Notes: generated by a model from the sequence alone, not told the origin. A stretch of 54,348 bases of DNA from an uncultured Nostoc sp. (GCF_937863485.1 NZ_CALMFY010000118.1:1-54348); one strand, 5' to 3'. Positions 9,855 to 19,662 are shown, counted from the first letter of the stretch. Program-made: numbers and translations.

Positions 9855-11780
9855 GTGTCGTCTTCTAGGACTTTTGAAGATAAACAGCCACAACGTCGGG
9901 CTTCATCAGGTTTTGAGTTTTTGAAAGGAGTCGGTCAGGTAACTGGCGGTACTCTCCTCTCAATCACCATGCTGGCAAGTTCCATTGTAGCCGGAGGACT
10001 GGTTGGTTTAGCCATTAGTTTCCGTAATTTGCCAGATGTGAGACAGCTACGTAACTTCTTTCCTTCAGAAACAACTTACATCTATGACGTTAAGGGTAAA
10101 CTTTTAACGAGTATCCACGGGGAAGCCAACCGGGAAGTCGTACCCCTGGATAGAATTTCCCCGAATTTAAAACGGGCGGTATTAGCAAGTGAAGATAGCC
10201 ACTTCTACGATCACCACGGTATTAACCCGACTGGTGTTGGTCGGGCTGTAGTAGTTAACGCTGTAGCGGGTGGAGTCCGAGAAGGTGGCTCTACTGTTAC
10301 TATGCAATTGGTAAAAAACCTGTTTTTGTCTCACAAGCGTGCCTTTACCCGAAAGTTAGCGGAGGGGGTGTTGGCAATCCGGTTAGAGCAAATTCTCACC
10401 AAAGACCAAATTTTAGAAATGTACCTCAATCAAGTTTATTGGGGTCATAACAATTATGGTGTACAAACGGCAGCCCGCAGTTACTTTAATAAGTCAGCAG
10501 AATATTTAACCTTGGGTGAGTCAGCAATGATGGCGGGTTTGATCCAAGCGCCAGAAGAATTCAGCCCGTTTGTGAGCATGAAGCTGGCAAAACAGAAACA
10601 AAAAGAAGTGCTAGGACGGATGCTGGAATTAAACTGGATCAACCAGTCAGAGTACGACAATGCGCTTAAGCAAGAAATCAAACTTGGTAAAATCAAATCC
10701 TTTCAAGGTAGTGCCCTACCTTATGTAACCAATACTGTAGCGCAGGAATTGGCTAAAAAGTTTGGGCGTGAGACACTACTCAAAGGCGGGATGCGGGTGC
10801 AAACTACGGTTGACGCCAACTTCCAAGTGATGGCAGAGGAAACCGTCACCAAGTGGCATAAAACACTTTTAGAGCAGGGATTATCTAAGAATCAAATGGC
10901 TCTGGTGGCAATTGATCCGCGCACACATTTTATCAAAGCCCTGGTGGGCGGTATAGATCCTAAGACCAGTGAATTCAATCGTGCAACTCAAGCTCAACGC
11001 CAGCCCGGATCTTCTTTTAAACCGTTTGTATACTATACTGCTTTCGCTACTGGTAAGTTTTCACCAGATTCAACGGTGGTAGATGCTCCAGTCAGCTATC
11101 GAGATGGTAACGGTTGGTACTTTCCCAGAAATTATGATGGCACTTTTAGGGGAGCGATGCCAATCCGCACAGCTATAGCTCAGTCACGCAACATTCCTGT
11201 AATCAAGGTTGGTAAGGCTGTGGGGATGAATAGAGTGATCGAAACTTGCCGTACCTTGGGCATTATGAGTCCGATGGAACCTGTTAGCTCCCTGCCTCTT
11301 GGTGCAATTGGTGTCACACCTTTGGAAATGGCTAGTGCATATGCTACCTTTGCTAATTATGGCTGGCAGTCACCACCAACTGTAATTGCCCGTGTCACTG
11401 ATAGTAGTGGTAACGTCTTGCTAGACAATACTCCCAAGCCTCAGCTAGTTCTCGATCCTTGGGCATCAGCAGCAATTCTCGATGTGATGCGATCGGTAAT
11501 TACTGAAGGTACTGGTAAAGGTGCTGCTATAGGCCGCCCAGCCGCAGGCAAGACGGGAACAACATCATCAGAAAAAGATATTTGGTTTGTTGGTACTGTG
11601 CCACAGTTAACAACTGCTGTCTGGGTAGGGAGAGACGACAACAAACAATTGGCTGACCATGCAACCGGTGGTGTTATGGTCGCTCCGATCTGGAAAGATT
11701 TTATGCAGAAGGCACTAAAGAATGTACCAGTAGAAAACTTTAAGTCAACTTCCCAGTTTTCTCGCCCCAAGTCACAATAA
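9855..11780 (+). CDS. Class A penicillin-binding protein (PBP1a type)
   Basis: A 641-residue bifunctional peptidoglycan synthase. A membrane anchor spans about residues 32-55. The GT51 transglycosylase domain follows, with EDSHFYDHHG (Glu113) and REGGSTVTMQLVKNLFL. The transpeptidase domain has SxxK in PGSSFKP (Ser386-Lys389), an SRN motif, and KTGT in AGKTGTTSSEKD. The start is GTG 9855 with a GAGGAAG ribosome site. The C-terminus is short, without a PASTA or other tail. Cyanobacteria carry several class A PBPs, so a specific paralogue name is not given. Confidence 0.95.
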   Translation: MSSSRTFEDKQPQRRASSGFEFLKGVGQVTGGTLLSITMLASSIVAGGLVGLAISFRNLPDVRQLRNFFPSETTYIYDVKGKLLTSIHGEANREVVPLDRISPNLKRAVLASEDSHFYDHHGINPTGVGRAVVVNAVAGGVREGGSTVTMQLVKNLFLSHKRAFTRKLAEGVLAIRLEQILTKDQILEMYLNQVYWGHNNYGVQTAARSYFNKSAEYLTLGESAMMAGLIQAPEEFSPFVSMKLAKQKQKEVLGRMLELNWINQSEYDNALKQEIKLGKIKSFQGSALPYVTNTVAQELAKKFGRETLLKGGMRVQTTVDANFQVMAEETVTKWHKTLLEQGLSKNQMALVAIDPRTHFIKALVGGIDPKTSEFNRATQAQRQPGSSFKPFVYYTAFATGKFSPDSTVVDAPVSYRDGNGWYFPRNYDGTFRGAMPIRTAIAQSRNIPVIKVGKAVGMNRVIETCRTLGIMSPMEPVSSLPLGAIGVTPLEMASAYATFANYGWQSPPTVIARVTDSSGNVLLDNTPKPQLVLDPWASAAILDVMRSVITEGTGKGAAIGRPAAGKTGTTSSEKDIWFVGTVPQLTTAVWVGRDDNKQLADHATGGVMVAPIWKDFMQKALKNVPVENFKSTSQFSRPKSQ

Positions 11781-11869
11781 TTTTAGATTTTAGGTAGCGC
11801 CTTTGGTGCGCTGACAGCGCAACTTAGATTTTGGATTGGCAATTAATCCAAAATCTAAAATCTAAAATT
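11780..11869. repeat. CCAAAATC-type inverted-repeat element
   Basis: Arms ATTTTAGATTTTAGG and CCAAAATCTAAAATCTAAAAT flank a centre with the palindrome GCGC..TTTGGTGCGC. It fills the gap between the convergent PBP and DUF1825 genes, starting at the last base of the PBP stop codon. Its centre (TTTGGTGCG-TGAC-GCGCAACTT) is shared with the element at 14566-14659, so the two are the same family. Confidence 0.75.
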
Positions 11870-11871
11870 GA

Positions 11872-12195
11872 CTAGACCTGTTTTTCTAGCTCGGCTTTCA
11901 TCCGTTCTAAAGTGAGGTGCATTTGGTCAAACATTTGTTGCGGAGTGACACCAAACTGACCTAATTGGGTTTTCAGCTGCTCTACTGTCATTTGTGCCAT
12001 AAAATCTTCTGATAGCTCGAAGCGTTTCATAAAGATGCGATACCGATCCATCATGGCTTCCATTTGCTCAATAAACACCTTTTTGCCCTCGCGGTCAAAT
12101 TTGCCGTAGCCGTTACCAAGCTTGATCAGCGCTTGATAATTGTCAAACAGCTGTTTTGCTTCTTGCTGAACTATCTCGGAATCGAAGAATCCCAT
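11872..12195 (-). CDS. DUF1825 family protein
   Basis: A 107-residue, mostly helical protein beginning MGFFDSEIVQQEAKQLF, which matches the cyanobacteria-restricted DUF1825 family. It is rich in Met, Gln and Glu (EQMEAMMDRYRIFMKRFELSEDFMAQM), consistent with a small helical bundle. No catalytic motif is present and function is unknown. It is a single gene, convergent with the PBP gene, with about 125 nt to the J-domain gene's stop. Confidence 0.88.
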   Translation of the reverse strand: MGFFDSEIVQQEAKQLFDNYQALIKLGNGYGKFDREGKKVFIEQMEAMMDRYRIFMKRFELSEDFMAQMTVEQLKTQLGQFGVTPQQMFDQMHLTLERMKAELEKQV

Positions 12196-12321
12196 ATTGC
12201 TTATATTAAACTGAGCGCCCAGACCCAGTAGCTTAATAGTTTTACTTCTATTTATTATCTTAGTCTAGAGGAGTAATTTAATAACAAAGCTTCGGTTTTA
12301 GCACGGTTTTTTACCGAAATT

Positions 12322-13254
12322 TCAACACTTGACTTGAGAAGCTTTCCCCTGTGTAAACCGACTTAATAAAGCCGCAATACTCATAGCTTTAGCTATTGAT
12401 TTAGGATTGGTGTTTTCACCCGGTTGAATTTTCAGTCTGGGAGCGTATTTCAAAGCTAGTGAATTTTGCGGGTTCAGTTTTAATGCTTGACAGATGTAAA
12501 CCCTAGCCATCCCTAGAAATTTCTGTTGGATATGTACTAAACCTAATAAGGCATAAAAGTCGCTGTTATTTGGCTCTAACTTGATGGCATCACGCAGTTC
12601 TTGTACAGCTAACGTCCAGTTGGCTAATCTGACGTACTCAATAGCTCGCTGGTAGTGACGTTGAGCGTAGTCTGTCAAAACTGGTTTAACATTAGGTTTT
12701 TCATCTAATGTCAATTCAACTGGCTTGACTTCTACCTCAGGGATGATGGGAACAGTTTTTTGCGGTAGTGACAGGTCTGGTTTATGCAACCGTAAGTAAA
12801 CTAAATTCAGTATACTAATCTGTTGCGTCACCTGATAAAACTCATGTAGTGATTTGTATTGAGCTTCTGCATAGGAGGCGATCGCTTCTTCGTAAAACAA
12901 TTCTGCTTGGGGTGGAGACATTTCCATAATTTCCTCAGCTATGGCACTTTGAGAAGACAAAGCTTGCTGCTGTAAGGCTCTTGCGTCTGATCGCAGCATG
13001 GCTATGGCAATCAAGCGCTTGTGCCGATGTTTCAGGTGTTCATAAGCTGGATTGATTAAACGGCTAAATATTGCCGTTGCTAATTCTTGGTCGAGATTGC
13101 TGCTTTTGGTATAGCGATCGGGATGGAGAAACTTCGCTAAGGTGTGATAGCGTTTGCAAATCTGACGATCATCAGCACTCACAGAAATTCCTAGCACAGC
13201 GTAAGGATCACAAAGCTGTTCAAGCCATTTTGGCGGTAGAAAGGTCTGTGACAT
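12322..13254 (-). CDS. J-domain protein with TPR repeats
   Basis: The N-terminal ~75 residues form a DnaJ J-domain (DPYAVLGISVSADD...), with the HPD motif at residues 44-46, so it should stimulate an Hsp70 (DnaK) ATPase. It lacks the Gly/Phe, zinc-finger and C-terminal domains of true DnaJ. After a polar linker, residues ~195-260 (AQRHYQRAIEYVRLANWTL, NNSDFYALLGLVHIQQKFL) resemble two or three TPR repeats for protein binding. This J-TPR architecture is a recurrent cyanobacterial co-chaperone type; its client is unknown. Confidence 0.88.
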   Translation of the reverse strand: MSQTFLPPKWLEQLCDPYAVLGISVSADDRQICKRYHTLAKFLHPDRYTKSSNLDQELATAIFSRLINPAYEHLKHRHKRLIAIAMLRSDARALQQQALSSQSAIAEEIMEMSPPQAELFYEEAIASYAEAQYKSLHEFYQVTQQISILNLVYLRLHKPDLSLPQKTVPIIPEVEVKPVELTLDEKPNVKPVLTDYAQRHYQRAIEYVRLANWTLAVQELRDAIKLEPNNSDFYALLGLVHIQQKFLGMARVYICQALKLNPQNSLALKYAPRLKIQPGENTNPKSIAKAMSIAALLSRFTQGKASQVKC

Positions 13255-13470
13255 CGTAGTAATCTAGATCCGTTAAAAACTTAAAATTAGCATCAAAGCT
13301 CAATGCATAGTCATGTGAAACTTACTCAAATTTATTCAAATACTAAATTGTGCGTGGGACTGAAGGGCAAGGGACGGTAGTTGACTAAAATGAATTTATA
13401 TGATTACTGGTAAGTAAAAATTTGGCAATATAGCCAGGATGATTATTACCAGAGTTGTATTTCTTCTCTT

Positions 13471-13530
13471 CTCTACGAAAGGCTGCGCCCTAAGCGTAGC
13501 TATGCCGCAGGCTTTACGAAACGCTACGCA
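13471..13530. repeat. Short GC-rich palindromic dispersed repeat
   Basis: The sequence contains AGGCTGCGCCCTAAGCGTAG and TATGCCGCAGGCTTTACG, with inverted arms GCGTAGC (13494-13500) and GCTACGC (13523-13529). Its GC content is higher than its surroundings. It belongs to the type of short repeat widespread in Nostoc-like genomes and lies just upstream of the TM2-protein gene. Confidence 0.6.
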
Positions 13531-13603
13531 AACATTTTAAATTTTGAATGGCTTATGGCTATCTTGTTGTAGAAACTGTGGTAATGGTAGATTTATTATA
13601 AAT

Positions 13604-13978
13604 ATGTTGACTAAGCGCAAAAGCCGAAGCGTTGCCGCTGTTTTAGCTTTTTCTGGCACGCTGACAATTTCAGGATTGCATAAATTTTATCTGGGACAGC
13701 CTCTGTGGGGTGTTTTGTATGTTTTGCTTTCCTGGACGCCTATCCCCAAGGTAGCTAGTGCCATTGAGGGAGTTTGGTATTTAGCCCAAGACGAAGAAGC
13801 TTTTGATCGTAATTTTAATTTAGGTAAGTCAGCGGTAAGGAATTTACAGGGGGTGAGTAATCAGGTAGGAGCGATCGCTGACGCAATGCGTGAATTAGAT
13901 GCTCTGCGCCAGGATGGACTGATTTCAGAGTATGAGTTTGAGCAAAAGCGCCGCCAATTGCTAGATCAGATTTCTTAA
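13604..13978 (+). CDS. TM2-domain protein with C-terminal SHOCT-like helix
   Basis: I choose the ATG at 13604 (124 residues, MLTKRKSRSVAAVLAFSG); the in-frame ATG at 13544 would add 20 residues and falls right after a repeat element. Two hydrophobic segments separated by GLHKFYLGQPLWGVLYVLLSW form a TM2 domain (family motif G-x-HRFYLG). The C-terminal segment ELDALRQDGLISEYEFEQKRRQLL is SHOCT-like, a short oligomerisation or binding module. Function is unknown; it is likely a small inner-membrane protein. It is 14 nt upstream of the helix-hairpin-helix gene and so probably co-transcribed with it. Confidence 0.82.
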   Translation: MLTKRKSRSVAAVLAFSGTLTISGLHKFYLGQPLWGVLYVLLSWTPIPKVASAIEGVWYLAQDEEAFDRNFNLGKSAVRNLQGVSNQVGAIADAMRELDALRQDGLISEYEFEQKRRQLLDQIS

Positions 13979-13992
13979 GGTAAGCGACAATC

Positions 13993-14526
13993 ATGAATAA
14001 CTGGCTACCTTTAAACTCAAGGCTGCAAAAACTCCGGGCCAAGCTCCTCAACGATCCTTACTATCGCTTACAATCTGGGGAAGAAATTCAGATAGCGGCA
14101 AAATTAGGTATTCGCATTGATGCTAATCAAGCAACTGTAGATGATTGGTTACGCCTACCAGGTTTGTCAATTCACCAAGCGCGATCGCTTGTGGAACTTT
14201 CACGTTCGGGTGTGAAATTTTACTGTATTGAAGACATCGCTGCGGCTTTGGCTATGCCAGCGCAACGGCTAGAGCCATTAAAGCCTCTGCTGAATTTTAT
14301 TTACTATGACCACGAATCTCTAGAAAATCCGACCTATTTAGTCAATCCGAATACAGCAACAGTTGAAAAGTTAGCACAAATCCCATTTATAGATTTGTCT
14401 TTAGCACAAGCAGTGGTTCAAAATCGGCAATCAGCTGGGCCTTACCGTAACCTGGCTGATTTTGGGCGGCGGTTGGAGTTACCTGGTGATGCGATCGCCC
14501 AGATGATGTATTATTTAAGGTTTTAA
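13993..14526 (+). CDS. ComEA-like helix-hairpin-helix protein
   Basis: A 177-residue protein with two helix-hairpin-helix units: IDANQATVDDWLRLPGLSIHQARSL in the first half and VNPNTATVEKLAQIPFIDLSLAQAVV near the C-terminus. The N-P/A-N-x-A-x3-L-x-x-(I/L)P pattern is that of the ComEA HhH motif, which contacts DNA backbone. There is no signal peptide or membrane anchor, unlike secreted ComEA, so a cytoplasmic nucleic-acid-binding role is more likely than DNA uptake. Confidence 0.82.
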   Translation: MNNWLPLNSRLQKLRAKLLNDPYYRLQSGEEIQIAAKLGIRIDANQATVDDWLRLPGLSIHQARSLVELSRSGVKFYCIEDIAAALAMPAQRLEPLKPLLNFIYYDHESLENPTYLVNPNTATVEKLAQIPFIDLSLAQAVVQNRQSAGPYRNLADFGRRLELPGDAIAQMMYYLRF

Positions 14527-14565
14527 ATTAAAAGTTAGAAGTTTTAAAATAACTCCTAACTCTGC

Positions 14566-14659
14566 CAATTTTAGATTTTGGGTCGCACTTTTGGTGCGTT
14601 GACGGCGCAACTTGGATTTTGGATTGAAGGAAAAATCTAAAATCTAAAATCCAAAATTG
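14566..14659. repeat. CCAAAATC-type inverted-repeat element, second copy
   Basis: Arms CAATTTTAGATTTTGG and ATCTAAAATCCAAAATTG flank a centre carrying TTTTGGTGCGTTGACGGCGC. It is closely related to 11780-11869 and again fills the gap between convergent genes, here the HhH protein and lepB. Confidence 0.75.
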
Positions 14660-14660
14660 A

Positions 14661-15233
14661 TTAAATGAACCCAATGCGGTCGAGAGGCCAAAAGCGAAAT
14701 GTTGCCCGACCGATGACATTTTTTCTAGGTAAAAAGCCCCAATAGCGAGAGTCATTACTATCGTTGCGGTTATCGCCCATAACAAAAAACTCATCTTCTG
14801 GAACTTTCACTGGTCGATATGGTTGATTTGGTGGTTCAGCGATATAGTCTTCTGCCAAGGGTTGACCGTTGAGATAGACTTTGCCAGAAGCAACACTAAT
14901 TACCTCACCAGACTTGCCAATAACCCGCTTAATGAAGGCTTGGTCTTTGGGATATCCTCGACGTTGTAGTTCTGCGGGTGGCTGAAAAACAATAATATCC
15001 CCAGTTATGGGAGGGTGAAAATGGTAAGAGATTTTTTCAACTACCAAGCGATCGCCAGTATGTAAGGTAGGCAACATCGAATCAGAAGGTATAAAGCGGG
15101 GTTCGGCGATAAAAGTCCGGATCAGGAATGCCAAACACAATGCGATCGCAATTAAAATCAGGTTTTCTTGCCAACTACGCCATACTTTTAACGACGCACG
15201 CTCTTGTTTTGCATCACTTTCGTGAGGAATCAT
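14661..15233 (-). CDS. lepB: Signal peptidase I
   Basis: LepB cleaves Sec/Tat signal peptides after membrane translocation. The 190-residue protein has one N-terminal membrane helix (ENLILIAIALCLAFLIRTF), the catalytic Ser52 in IPSDSMLPTL, the general-base Lys102 in AFIKRVIGKSGE, and the box E motif GDNRNDSNDSRYWGFL. Length is typical of short cyanobacterial SPases. The large gene-poor region upstream may contain its promoter. Confidence 0.96.
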   Translation of the reverse strand: MIPHESDAKQERASLKVWRSWQENLILIAIALCLAFLIRTFIAEPRFIPSDSMLPTLHTGDRLVVEKISYHFHPPITGDIIVFQPPAELQRRGYPKDQAFIKRVIGKSGEVISVASGKVYLNGQPLAEDYIAEPPNQPYRPVKVPEDEFFVMGDNRNDSNDSRYWGFLPRKNVIGRATFRFWPLDRIGFI

Positions 15234-16942
15234 AAAAGTTTCTAGCCAGTTTCAGAAGTGGGACAAATACCTTGATTATTTTGACTTAAAAGGTATACTG
15301 ATAAACAAGCTGGGTACTGCATAAACCCATACAGATATTAAATAATACAGTTATCGCATCTACCAAAGACAAGCAAAAGTACTATAAATAAAGCATGACC
15401 TGTCTAAGGCAATATAAGCTAACGATTAGGATTACTAGATAGATAATTAAAAATCCTAATTCTAATTGCTGCAATTATAAGGCAAGTTATTAGATAATTT
15501 TCAGTTTTGCTTTCTCCTGCTAAAAAAGTTAGTTACCGATTGGTAGAGCGATACAGCCAGTCGGTTTTTTCTTTGAGCAGAAAATTGGTCGTTGGATGGC
15601 AAAGCAGTCTACCAGATGTCTGACAATATCTGCTTTACTTTACCGAAAAAAGGCAGAGGGCAGTCTTGCTGGAGGCTGAGTTGAAAGAAAATATATTTTG
15701 ATATGTATTATTAAGTCATATTACATAAATTGAAAGATTTAAATGTACTTTTAAATACAAAAACTTAACTCACTTAAATATTGCCAGTAAAAAATATTAC
15801 ACTTAAATATAGAATTTAATGGTTCAATAGATAGATGCCATACTATTAACGTAAGTTGCTAGTTAGTGCCTCGGATGGTATTAGCATCTGACAAAAACAT
15901 TGATTTTTAGTATTGTTAAATACTAAATTTTCTGATTATGTACTTAAATATAGGCGTTTTTTGATAACTAACAACTTGCCTATTATATATGCGATTATTT
16001 TCCGTAATTACACGGTGACAGTGAATATAAAATTGTACTATATAATTGAGATATAAATTTCTTTAATTATCTAGAAAAACATTAACAGACAAAAAGCCAC
16101 TAGCAATTTCGACTAAAGTATGACTATCAAAAATAGAATTAAACTGCGGAGAAAATTATTTTTGCTGAATGAGTCAAAAGTATCTAAATTAACGAATAAG
16201 TGCCCCTTGGCAATGAGAAACTATATTCAATCAATTTTCGTCAGTCTATTTCAGAGAAAGTACAAGGTAAGATTCTGTCAGTTGGAAATTTAACTTTTTC
16301 TTAAAAAGGAAGCAATCACAGCAGCCAGTAGAATATATCTTATCAAGAATAGAACTAATAGTTGACTAGACTCTTTTTTGAAAGATACCTCGTCCCTGGT
16401 AAGTAGTTTTGGATGTTAATCAAATAATTCACTAAGTTGTAAATTATACAACTTTCCTGTCAAAAGTCTGATGATAAAAACTTCAACCTGCAAAAAGTAA
16501 GTGCAAATTGTAGGTGCAAAAGTTTAGCTCATCTTATTTGTAAAGCTATAAAACTTGAAAGGATAATGCTACCTTACCAGTGAAGTGAAAGGCAGTAACT
16601 AATTCAGAACTCTATTAAGAGGATTTTGGGGTGTGATTAATTGTCTAATTGTGCTCCTTCTTAGAGCTAGTAGTAAGAATGTGGAAGTGCAGACCTTGCC
16701 TTTTGTAAATGGGTTGATATTAGATAGTACCAAGTATTGTATAAGCGTTCGTCCAAATCTAGAGCATCTAGATTTCAGTTAAAGCCGTATAGTTTGTTTT
16801 CTCGATTCTAAATTTCCGTTAGTCCCAATTCCAATTTTCAGGATTACCAGAAAGTAACTGGTATCTAAATCTCTAAAAAAAATATGCTATAACGTACCGC
16901 CATCACCGTGGTTGATGGTTCGATCTTTGAAGGAGCTATGAG
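15234..16942. other. 1.7-kb AT-rich region without a convincing gene
   Basis: No open frame above 60 codons was found. A 57-codon basic frame at 16120-16293 has no ribosome site. A TTGATA/TATATA pair at 15961-15990 and a TGCTATAAC extended -10 near 16886-16893 could be promoters for the deacetylase. A CCATCA/TGATGG hairpin at about 16899-16920 precedes its ribosome site. No tRNA, known RNA or transposase remnant was recognised. Confidence 0.5.
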
Positions 16943-17851
16943 GTGGAAAACAATAAATCGTTTCTGTGGCCAGAAGGAATATTAATTGCGTTGCTTGCCT
17001 TAGGTGGTGTTTTTAGCGTTGCTTTCATGATGCTTCTAAGGCCAAATGCTTCGGAGGCTCAGAGTAGACAAAGTATAAATGTAAAGGATGTAGCTGCAAA
17101 CGTAGGAACTCAGCAGCGCATTGAGAAATTAAAGGCGGCGATGCTTACAAGTTGGCAGCAAGAAGCACAAACAAAAGGACTATCCTATGCTATACCACCA
17201 CGTTTTCAAGGAGCAATAATTGCAGCCGCAAAACTCACTCAGGGTGAAAAAGTGATTGCTCTCACCTTTGATGATGGCCCTTGGCCACAGAGTACAGAGC
17301 AAGTGCTAAATATTCTGAAATCAAATAATATCAAAGGGACGTTTTTTGTCGTCGGGCAGAACCTAAAAAATTATCCAGAAATAGGAAAGCAAGTTGTCGC
17401 TCAAGGTCACGTCATTGCCAACCATACTTGGCATCACTGGTATCACTTCTTTAATCAACAAGCAGCAGCTTATGAAATTGATCGCACAACAGACTTAATT
17501 TATCAAATTACAGGTGCTAAAACAAATCTGTTCCGACCACCTGGTGGCATCATGCACAATGGATTAGCTGCTTATGCTAAAGGGCAGAAATATACTGTAG
17601 TCATGTGGTCAGCTGACTCCACAGACTATAAATTACCAGCTGTACCAAAGTTGATCAATAACGTGATTAAAGATTCCAAACCTGGTGGTATTGTGCTAAT
17701 GCATGATGGTGGTGGTAACCGTTCTAGAACTGTACAAGCTTTACCAGAAATTATTAGCTACTTTAGAAAGCAAGGCTATCACTTTGTTACTATTCCAGAA
17801 CTTTTACAAATAGAAGATACAGACCAAAAGTTGCTCGTTCACAAAAAGTAA
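16943..17851 (+). CDS. Polysaccharide deacetylase (NodB/CE4 family)
   Basis: A 302-residue CE4 esterase. An N-terminal membrane anchor (ILIALLALGGVFSVAFMMLL) precedes a linker and the NodB domain. The metal and catalytic motifs are complete: LTFDDGP (Asp110, Asp111), NHTWHH (His161, His165), FRPPGG, WSADSTDY, and VLMHDGGG. It probably removes acetyl groups from peptidoglycan or an exopolysaccharide at the cell surface. The GTG start follows an AAGGAG ribosome site about 8 nt upstream. It stands alone after a long non-coding leader region. Confidence 0.94.
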   Translation: MENNKSFLWPEGILIALLALGGVFSVAFMMLLRPNASEAQSRQSINVKDVAANVGTQQRIEKLKAAMLTSWQQEAQTKGLSYAIPPRFQGAIIAAAKLTQGEKVIALTFDDGPWPQSTEQVLNILKSNNIKGTFFVVGQNLKNYPEIGKQVVAQGHVIANHTWHHWYHFFNQQAAAYEIDRTTDLIYQITGAKTNLFRPPGGIMHNGLAAYAKGQKYTVVMWSADSTDYKLPAVPKLINNVIKDSKPGGIVLMHDGGGNRSRTVQALPEIISYFRKQGYHFVTIPELLQIEDTDQKLLVHKK

Positions 17852-18120
17852 TAATTCTTAATTATCGGTAATTAGTTAATAGTAATTGGCTAAAAACTAA
17901 AATTATGTTTTGTGGTTAAGATGTATTATTTGTGACTGGAGTTTAGACTAGTTACTAATGCAAAACTAAAGAAAAAATCAACTTTTAAGTTGATGAATAA
18001 TCTTGGCTATTTAGATGATGGTTTAACCCAGCGATGGAGAGGCATGAATAAGAATAAATTTAGCTTCTCTATAGCAGTCCTAAATGAATTGTAAAACACT
18101 TCTCCCTTATCTATCCTTTT

Positions 18121-19662
18121 TCATTTACTCTGTTTTTTAATAGGATTGAGCGATCGCTCCCAGCGACTAAACGCTTGGGAAAAAAGCAGTGTCAGAAATA
18201 AATAAACCAAGGCAACGGTGGCGTAAATCTCAAACGAGCGATAGCTTTCTGCTACAATCAGCTGCCCCTTGCGGAACAACTCTTCAAAGCCGATGACAGC
18301 AACTAAGCTAGTGTCTTTAAGCAGGCTAATGAACTGATTGCCAAGGGGTGGCAGCATCCGCCGCAGGGCTTGAGGAAAGATCACATAGCGCATCGTTTGC
18401 ACTGAACTCAAGCCCAGTGATTGGGAGGCTTCTGCTTGCCCCGGCTCAATTGATTGAATACCTGCGCGGACAATTTCCGCAATGTAGGCAGCACTATTGA
18501 GACTTAATGCAATCACCGCTGCCGCCAGACGATTTAAATTTAAGGTGAAACCAAAAGTTTGGGCTAAAGCAGGCAACCCAAAGTAAATCATAAAAATCTG
18601 CACTAGCAACGGTGTTCCTCGGAAAAAATCCACATATGCTCCGGCACAAAAGCGCAAAGGCAAAGCAGGAGAAAGGCGAACAATCCCAATCAGTGAACCG
18701 CCGACTATTCCCAGCAATACTGAAAGTGTTGTGAGTTCAAGAGTCACTAAAGCCCCAGCCAGCAGGACGGGTAGTGACTTGAAAATAATGCTTAGTGAGG
18801 TAAATAGCTCAGATACGCCTTTTTTGCTAGTCTGGTTTTCAATGGGCGATTTTTCTGGGAGTTGTGGCGGTTGAATACCAAACCACTTTTGGTAAATTTG
18901 GGCGTAAGTACCATTTTTCAGCACCGTTGCCAGACCTTGGTTAATCAGGTCTAGGTTAGGCGATCCTTTGGGTGTAGGAATGCCATAGAATTCTTCTGTA
19001 AGCAGACTGCTGACTACTTTGAGTCGGTTCAAGTTGCCACTCTTTATGCCGTATAAGATAACGACTTGATCGTTAAGAACGGCATCGACATTGCCGTTAA
19101 TTAATGCCTGAAGAGTTAAGGGTGAATCATTAAAAGTGCGAATTTCAGATCCTGGAAGACTTTTAGCCTTGAGTGCGCCGGTGGTTCCAATTTGCACACC
19201 AATAATCTTGTTTTTAAGACTGTCGAAATTGGTAATATTTTGATTGTCTGTGCGGGTGGCGATCGCTATACCAGATTTGAAGTAAGGACGCGAGAAGGAA
19301 ATTATCTTCACCCGTTCAGCAGTAATTGCCATAGCCGCAACTGCCGCATCTACAGTTTGCGTCTGCAATGCTGGAATCATACCAGTAAAGGGCATATTTT
19401 GGTACTTAACTTGAAAGCCAGCAGATTGCGCGATCGCATTCATCAAGTCAACGTCAAAACCCTGCAACTCACTAGTTGCAGATTGAAACTCGAAAGGTGG
19501 AAACGTAGGTTCTACTGCCACCGTAAGTGTTTTACCAGCAGTGGAACCGTTCGTGAAACTACAACCTGAAAGCAGAAATAAACAGCTTAAGCCAAGAATT
19601 AGCCAACGGATAACAGTCAATCGAGCCATATTTTTTAGATTTTTCTCATCTCTCCATTTCAT
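18121..19662 (-). CDS. Fused amino-acid ABC transporter binding protein and permease (BgtB-like)
   Basis: A 513-residue fusion. The N-terminus has a lipoprotein signal (FLLSGC, Cys34 in this reading), then a family 3 solute-binding domain (LTVAVEPTFPPFEFQ... GFDVDLMNAIA). From residue ~290 it continues as a HisM/GlnP-type permease with the EAA-type loop EAAQSLGLSS-like segment QAEASQSLGLSSVQTMRYVIFPQALRR. This is the architecture of cyanobacterial BgtB, the basic amino acid/glutamine permease component whose ATPase BgtA is encoded elsewhere. No ATPase gene is adjacent here. An internal Met at residue 12 (MARLTVIRW) may be the true start. Confidence 0.9.
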   Translation of the reverse strand: MKWRDEKNLKNMARLTVIRWLILGLSCLFLLSGCSFTNGSTAGKTLTVAVEPTFPPFEFQSATSELQGFDVDLMNAIAQSAGFQVKYQNMPFTGMIPALQTQTVDAAVAAMAITAERVKIISFSRPYFKSGIAIATRTDNQNITNFDSLKNKIIGVQIGTTGALKAKSLPGSEIRTFNDSPLTLQALINGNVDAVLNDQVVILYGIKSGNLNRLKVVSSLLTEEFYGIPTPKGSPNLDLINQGLATVLKNGTYAQIYQKWFGIQPPQLPEKSPIENQTSKKGVSELFTSLSIIFKSLPVLLAGALVTLELTTLSVLLGIVGGSLIGIVRLSPALPLRFCAGAYVDFFRGTPLLVQIFMIYFGLPALAQTFGFTLNLNRLAAAVIALSLNSAAYIAEIVRAGIQSIEPGQAEASQSLGLSSVQTMRYVIFPQALRRMLPPLGNQFISLLKDTSLVAVIGFEELFRKGQLIVAESYRSFEIYATVALVYLFLTLLFSQAFSRWERSLNPIKKQSK

